Shown: one piece after another, positions 60,144 to 64,000 of the stretch
Layout of the letters: each line of letters starts with the position of its first letter
Numbering within the stretch: position 1 is the stretch's first letter
Source of the DNA: Rhizobium leguminosarum
Lineage (GTDB): Bacteria; Pseudomonadota; Alphaproteobacteria; Rhizobiales; Rhizobiaceae
Length of the DNA: 64,000 bases
Reading direction: 5' to 3'
Assembly: GCF_017876795.1 (NCBI RefSeq)
Contig: NZ_JAGIOR010000009.1
Coordinates: 1-64,000 of the forward strand
The notes under the pieces: generated by a model
What the model saw: the letters and a program-made list of their open reading frames with translations, nothing else
Database searches by the model: none
Told to the model about the DNA's origin: nothing
Program-made: the position numbers and the translations under genes

Positions 60144-60558
60144 GGGGCAAACAACGGTATCTGATTTTGCAGTCGCACCGCGGCGTAGCCGTCCGGGGAA
60201 CCAGTCGACTGCGGAGGACACTGCTACATTGGCTCCCAGCGTGCCAACAGAAGAGGCGAGGATTGAAGATCAGCCTCTGTCCCATAGTGTTGACCTACCT
60301 GCGAGCCGTCTCATTGCGCCGACGGAAGAGGCCCGGCGCGAGCGGGCAGTGAGCAAAGCACTGCAGCGTGAGGATTCGAGAGTTCGCTTGCGTGACCTGA
60401 AGAGGGCACGCGATCGCGAATCCAAGCACTACGTCAACTGCCCGTTGGATTACGAGACGAAGAAACGGTTGGAGAAAGCCGCTATCGAGAACGACGTGAA
60501 GATGACCGTCATCATGAAGGCCGCAATTGATCAGTTCCTTAAAGACAACGGATATTGA
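60136..60558 (+). CDS. RHH partner protein, VirC2-like
   Basis: 140 aa, overlapping the ATPase gene by 8 bp. The first 85 residues are polar and probably disordered. The C-terminal part (HYVNCPLDYETKKRLEKAAIENDVKMTVIMKAAIDQFLKDNGY) is a ribbon-helix-helix domain. VirC2 has such a fold and binds the overdrive sequence beside T-DNA borders; ParB analogues of small ParA systems are alike. The CACACGA repeats upstream are its possible target. Confidence 0.7.
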   Translation: MAKGQTTVSDFAVAPRRSRPGNQSTAEDTATLAPSVPTEEARIEDQPLSHSVDLPASRLIAPTEEARRERAVSKALQREDSRVRLRDLKRARDRESKHYVNCPLDYETKKRLEKAAIENDVKMTVIMKAAIDQFLKDNGY

Positions 60559-60561
60559 TCG

Positions 60562-60714
60562 ATGATTGGCCGTCGCTTCCTACTTGGCATAGACCTCGGT
60601 TGCGTGCTCGGCATCTACATTGCGCCTCGCCTTGGCCGTCCGACTGCCGCGATGAGAGTGATCTCAGAAACCATTTTGCCTCAAGTAAATGGTGCCATGC
60701 GACATCCGGTTTAA
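60562..60714 (+). CDS. Possible small membrane peptide after the VirC2-like gene
   Basis: 50 aa (MIGRRFLLGIDLGCVLGIYI, then a polar Arg/Pro stretch to HPV) 3 bp after the preceding stop. The hydrophobic start would be one membrane helix. It overlaps the end of repC on the other strand by 4 bp. Only its spacing supports it. Confidence 0.4.
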   Translation: MIGRRFLLGIDLGCVLGIYIAPRLGRPTAAMRVISETILPQVNGAMRHPV

Positions 60715-62015
60715 CCTGCCTTCCGTCTGATGGAACTGTTAGCGCGGACAAGCGACATTAGCATCGGGCCAATCGCGAATTCCCCGGCCTCGGTGCGCCT
60801 GGTCAGATCGCGCAGATAGCCGCCCGCCGAGTTGATGTGGCCGCCACGCTCGAGGATGCAGGCAATCACGGTCGCCGCATTTTCGGGACCCATCGCCGCG
60901 CAAGCCGCCTCATAGGCCGACGGCGAAACTCCGAGCATCGATCGAACGACAACGGCGGCGGTCATCAAGTCCCGCCAGTTGGTGATTTGCCCACCAGGGC
61001 CGTAATCGGAAATATCCGGGCAAGCCTGCAGGACCATTCCAAGGGGGAACGACTTCATTGCGCCGCCCTCGCCTATCGGCCTTCTGGTCAGCTTCTTCCC
61101 TCCCCCGGCGTCGCCGGGGGAATTGGAGATTTCGTTTTCCGAAGCTATCGGCCCGCTCGGCTGTCCGAAGCGATCCGCCGACTTTGCCCCCTGCTTCGTT
61201 TCGAAGCTCGGTTCAAGTTCATAAGTGGATTCGGGTTTTGAATTCTGTATGTGGCGCTCAATTTGAGATTCATTGGAGTGCATTTTTTGTGTTTTCGTCC
61301 ACATTTCCAATTGGTTGACGACCTCTTCGCGAAGCAGCGACATATCATCGAGTACCGAAGTCAGATGCTCAATCCCGGGAGCCCGAGGAAGGCGTGCTAC
61401 GATCTCACGAAATATGCAGGTAATCTTCTCCCAATCACCTGCAGCGCCCTCATCGAGGGCGGCGGAAATGAGCTTGGCGACGTCGCGGCGGCAAATTGTC
61501 AGGCGCTCCCGTGTGATCCTCATCAGCTCGCGATCAGCAACCGCCTGGGCTGCCAAGGCCTCTATCTCGGCCGCCCGCGCAAGCAAGGGGGCCAACGAGA
61601 AGCCGAAAGCCTCTGAGACCGCCCCTGCCCTGTCTCGGCGTGCGTAACGTTTCCCGTTGGCGCTGTCCTTTCGAACGATCAACCCGGCTTCTACCAGGCC
61701 AGCCAGGTGCCGTCTTAGCGTGGCTGCAGTTATGCCTTTGGCGCGGATCGAGAGCTGTGCGTTCGACGGGAACACGATCAGCCCGCGATCCTCTGACAGC
61801 TCATTGTCCGGATAGAACGTCAGCAAAGCGTCGAGGACGTTCAAGGCGCGATCCGTAACGCCAAGCGCTGGCCGTGCTTCGCAAATCGCCCTGAACAGTT
61901 TCCACTTGTTCCGGGTCGTTCCGGGTTCGATAGTCTCCGCAATCTGTTGGCTTGCCAACATGCCAAGCGTCATCGCCCGCCGCCCAAACGGCGTCGTCAC
62001 ACTTCCACTCTCCAT
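60711..62015 (-). CDS. repC: RepC replication initiator of the repABC operon
   Basis: 434 aa. Winged-helix N-terminal half: VTDRALNVLDALLTFYPDNEL, SNAQLSIRAKGITAATLRRHLAGLVEAGLIVRKDS; central helical part; conserved C-terminal DISDYGPGGQITNWRDLM... SPSAYEAACAAMGPENAATVIACILER ... SAGGYLRDLTRRTEAGEFAI. RepC initiates replication at an origin inside its own coding sequence and is limited by the ctRNA upstream and by RepA/RepB repression. Different sequence from the repC at 1276, which should make the two compatible in one plasmid. Confidence 0.95.
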   Translation of the reverse strand: MESGSVTTPFGRRAMTLGMLASQQIAETIEPGTTRNKWKLFRAICEARPALGVTDRALNVLDALLTFYPDNELSEDRGLIVFPSNAQLSIRAKGITAATLRRHLAGLVEAGLIVRKDSANGKRYARRDRAGAVSEAFGFSLAPLLARAAEIEALAAQAVADRELMRITRERLTICRRDVAKLISAALDEGAAGDWEKITCIFREIVARLPRAPGIEHLTSVLDDMSLLREEVVNQLEMWTKTQKMHSNESQIERHIQNSKPESTYELEPSFETKQGAKSADRFGQPSGPIASENEISNSPGDAGGGKKLTRRPIGEGGAMKSFPLGMVLQACPDISDYGPGGQITNWRDLMTAAVVVRSMLGVSPSAYEAACAAMGPENAATVIACILERGGHINSAGGYLRDLTRRTEAGEFAIGPMLMSLVRANSSIRRKAG

Positions 62016-62076
62016 CTTCCTTCACCTTTTTAGAAGGCAAAAGAAATCAGCTCGCCAAAATGACGCTCAAGGACTC

Positions 62077-62164
62077 TTGACTGCGATTCGTGGAAATGCG
62101 ATTCTCGATCTTGCTACAGATATGAGGAAGGCTTCCACGACTTGGTCGTTTGGGGGCCTTTTTC
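62077..62164 (+). ncRNA. Predicted ctRNA between repB and repC
   Basis: On the plus strand a TTGACT box (62077-62082) with a weak GATTCT 17 nt later is followed by an intrinsic terminator at 62130-62164 (outer stem ggcttcc/gggggcc, inner acgac/gtcgt, then a T run). The repB-repC gap of 159 bp, its strand and the layout match the ctRNA incompatibility locus of repABC plasmids. RNA length would be about 50-55 nt. Confidence 0.75.
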
Positions 62165-62174
62165 TTTTGCGGGT

Positions 62175-63161
62175 CTACCTTTCATCAGTCTTGGTTGATG
62201 ACAAAAACTCTTGGTGCAATCGCTCCAAATTGTCCGCGATAAAGCGGCCGAACTTGCCAGCCTCATCGGACTTGAGGGCGATTGAATAGCTCTTGCCGGT
62301 GCCTTTGAACTCTGCTCTCACCGACGCATCGGTTGCCCGCCATTCGCCCTTATCGGCTGGCTCCCCTGGCAACTGTTCGGCCTTCTTAATCTCCGCCACG
62401 AGGAGTTCAAAACGGGCGTCCGATTCGAGAGTGCTGAACTTCTCTTCATCGACAAATTTGCCGACTAGCGCCTTCGTCGATGGCTTCTCGATCCGTTGAG
62501 CGAAATCAATCCAACGATCCCGGCCGATGGATTTAGCGGGGCCGATCTTCAAGGCCACCGCTTCCGGAACCCGGCTGGATACCGATAGCATACGGGTCAG
62601 CATCGGAGCGTCGGTTGCAAGAGCGGACTGAATCGTGGATTTGTCGTAACCGAGATCGAGCAAGCGCTGAGCAAACAAGGCTCTCTCGATGAACGACAGG
62701 TTCTGCCGAGCTGAGTTCTCCTGGCCCTGGGCAATAACGTGATCGGCGTCCGAGATTTCCTTGACGACTGCACGAACTTTCCGGCCGAGGTCTTTTGCTG
62801 CCCTGGCGCGACGGTGACCAAAAACGATCTGGTATCGGCCGTCATGCGAAGGGTGAGGGCGCACCAGTATGGGCGAATCCTGTCCGCGATCTCGGATGGC
62901 TTCAACAAGCTCTATATAGGCAGCGTCGTCGTCAGCCATGCGATCCGAAACGAACGAGCTGTCGAGGTCCGCCGTATCCAGTTCGACAACAAGCTCGCCC
63001 GCAAGATTCTGGTCCACGCGGGCGGCTTTCTCAGCCAGCTCGTTCAATGAGCTAATCATCGACCGGGAGGCACCCCGCGCCGCGTATTCAGGCTTCGCCT
63101 TTCGCTCCTGAACCTCGCTCTGAGGCGAAGTGATATTTGCAAAAACATCCCTTCGAGCCAT
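62175..63161 (-). CDS. repB: RepB partition protein
   Basis: 328 aa from ATG 63161 (GTG just before is less likely). ParB-type nuclease-like domain: GQDSPILVRPHPSHDGRYQIVFGHRRARAAKDLGRKVRAV, then the HTH region QGQENSARQNLSFIERALFAQRLLDLGYDKSTIQSAL and RVPEAVALKIGPAKSIGRDRWI, all standard for RepB. It binds parS and, with RepA, partitions the plasmid and represses the operon. I found no clear parS palindrome in the window. Confidence 0.95.
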   Translation of the reverse strand: MARRDVFANITSPQSEVQERKAKPEYAARGASRSMISSLNELAEKAARVDQNLAGELVVELDTADLDSSFVSDRMADDDAAYIELVEAIRDRGQDSPILVRPHPSHDGRYQIVFGHRRARAAKDLGRKVRAVVKEISDADHVIAQGQENSARQNLSFIERALFAQRLLDLGYDKSTIQSALATDAPMLTRMLSVSSRVPEAVALKIGPAKSIGRDRWIDFAQRIEKPSTKALVGKFVDEEKFSTLESDARFELLVAEIKKAEQLPGEPADKGEWRATDASVRAEFKGTGKSYSIALKSDEAGKFGRFIADNLERLHQEFLSSTKTDER

Positions 63162-63227
63162 CACGAATTCCCACGCTTGTTGATTTCATTGAAGAAAATT
63201 GCCGTTTGTACGGCTGACAATTTCTTC

Positions 63228-64000
63228 CTATCCATTTCGACGCCCCCAGGCCTTGTGCAACAACTCAATCACTTCGGCGTTGACTGCGTCCATTGATTCC
63301 CGGGCGCGGTCATAGGTAGAAGGCGTGAATTGAGAGCGTTCGACTTCGTAAAGGGTTTGCTTGGTCAGCCCTGCGTCTGAGATCGCCGTAGACTTGACCA
63401 TCTGATGCCTCATCATCTGGGCGGCGAACATGCTCTGCATAAACCCGACCATCTGCTGTTGCGGAATGTCCGTCGGCTCGTAGCGGGTTACCAGGTAGCG
63501 AAACCAGTCGAGCGAGACGTTCACGCCGACTGCTTCGACGCTTTTCAAAATATTGCCGAGCATCAGGAGGAACTGCGACATAGACATGATGTCGAGCATT
63601 TGCGGGTGAACCGTGATCAGCACGGACGTAGCCGCCGTCAGGGCCGTCAGCGTCAGGTAGCCGAGCTGGGGAGGGCAATCGACCACGACGACATCGTAGC
63701 GATCATCGACCTCGGCGAGTGCGTCACCGATTCTCGTGTAGAAGAGCTTGCCCGCGCTCGAATCCTTTCGCTGCATGGCGATAGGCGTCTCGTACTCGTA
63801 TTCCTGGAGTTCGAGATTTGCAGGAACGATGTCCAAAGTCGGAAAATTCGTCGGCTGGATTACCTCCGTGATCGACCGGCGCTCGTCGTCGTAGCGCAGT
63901 GCCTCATAGAGAGACGCCTTCTCATCGAGCTCCGGCTGGATGCCATAGAGCGCCGTCAATGAAGCCTGCGGATCGAGATCGACGGCAAGGACACGGTAAC
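63228..64000 (-). CDS. repA: RepA partition ATPase, 5' end beyond the window
   Basis: Partial: about 257 C-terminal residues. The readable part opens with RVLAVDLDPQASLTALYGI (Walker A' aspartate motif), followed by VVVVDCPPQLGYLTLTALTA (Walker B), LDWFRYLVTRYEPTDIPQQQM and SQFTPSTYDRARESMDAVNA. The Walker A P-loop and the N-terminal HTH lie past base 64000. RepA with RepB distributes and represses the replicon. 66 bp before repB. Confidence 0.95.
   Translation of the reverse strand, partial: YRVLAVDLDPQASLTALYGIQPELDEKASLYEALRYDDERRSITEVIQPTNFPTLDIVPANLELQEYEYETPIAMQRKDSSAGKLFYTRIGDALAEVDDRYDVVVVDCPPQLGYLTLTALTAATSVLITVHPQMLDIMSMSQFLLMLGNILKSVEAVGVNVSLDWFRYLVTRYEPTDIPQQQMVGFMQSMFAAQMMRHQMVKSTAISDAGLTKQTLYEVERSQFTPSTYDRARESMDAVNAEVIELLHKAWGRRNG

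Noticed and set aside
63165..63227. parS site in the repA-repB gap
   Set aside because: A weak inverted repeat (aaattg/caattt) is present but it does not fit the 16-bp GTT...AAC palindrome of repABC parS sites.
1..64000. CRISPR arrays, tRNA or rRNA genes
   Set aside because: No regularly spaced direct repeats with unique spacers and no tRNA or rRNA-like segments were noticed.

Overview
The window is plasmid-like DNA from an alphaproteobacterium, most likely Hyphomicrobiales (Rhizobiales). The evidence is a repABC replication/partition operon on the minus strand at the right end (repA runs off the edge), a complete VirB/VirD4 type IV secretion cluster, a relaxosome with an oriT-like nic motif, an RcgA/RcgR-like gene pair of the kind described on rhizobial conjugative plasmids, a DUF736-type gene and a large plasmid ParB-like protein. 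I cannot name the genus.

Layout. 1-3.7 kb: a frameshifted DUF736 gene, a nuclease-like secreted protein, a second stand-alone repC with its own antisense-RNA-like control region, and a VapBC-like toxin-antitoxin pair. 3.9-8.3 kb: a ParB-like protein and a tightly coupled pair of a TauD-like dioxygenase and a HEPN-motif/zinc-ribbon protein. 8.4-16.3 kb: an IS21-family element next to the first 15 codons of a lost Y-family DNA polymerase gene, an ATP-dependent DNA ligase, the RcgR/RcgA-like pair, and a decayed second ligase. 16.4-33 kb: a defence island. It holds an antitoxin/PIN pair, a four-gene XRE-methyltransferase-helicase-GIY-YIG operon, a Gabija-like GajA/GajB pair, a DUF488 convergent pair, a conserved uncharacterised protein, a resolvase, a NYN-LOTUS protein and a PD-(D/E)XK-like protein. 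33-37.4 kb: small genes and a minus-strand operon of exported proteins, three of them related to staphylococcal-nuclease folds. 37.5-50.5 kb: virB1-B11 and virD4, with a second lytic transglycosylase and a small lipoprotein. 50.5-54.3 kb: a complete Tn3-family transposon with 38-bp inverted repeats and a 5-bp target duplication, sitting inside the last codons of virD4. 54.3-60.7 kb: an XRE regulator, relaxase, MobC-like protein, oriT and a VirC1/VirC2-like pair. 60.7-64 kb: repC, a ctRNA, repB and partial repA.

How it works together. RepABC copies and partitions the replicon, and the stand-alone repC may be a second replication module. Relaxase plus MobC would nick oriT, the VirC-like pair would help deliver the relaxosome to VirD4, and VirB1-B11 would export it. 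RcgA/RcgR and the XRE proteins may regulate transfer. The middle third carries genes that would protect host or plasmid against phage or competing DNA.

The strongest candidates for something undescribed are the dioxygenase-HEPN pair (6362-8019) and the XRE-MTase-helicase-GIY-YIG operon (17160-23527). All functional calls come from reading motifs by eye; no database search was run.
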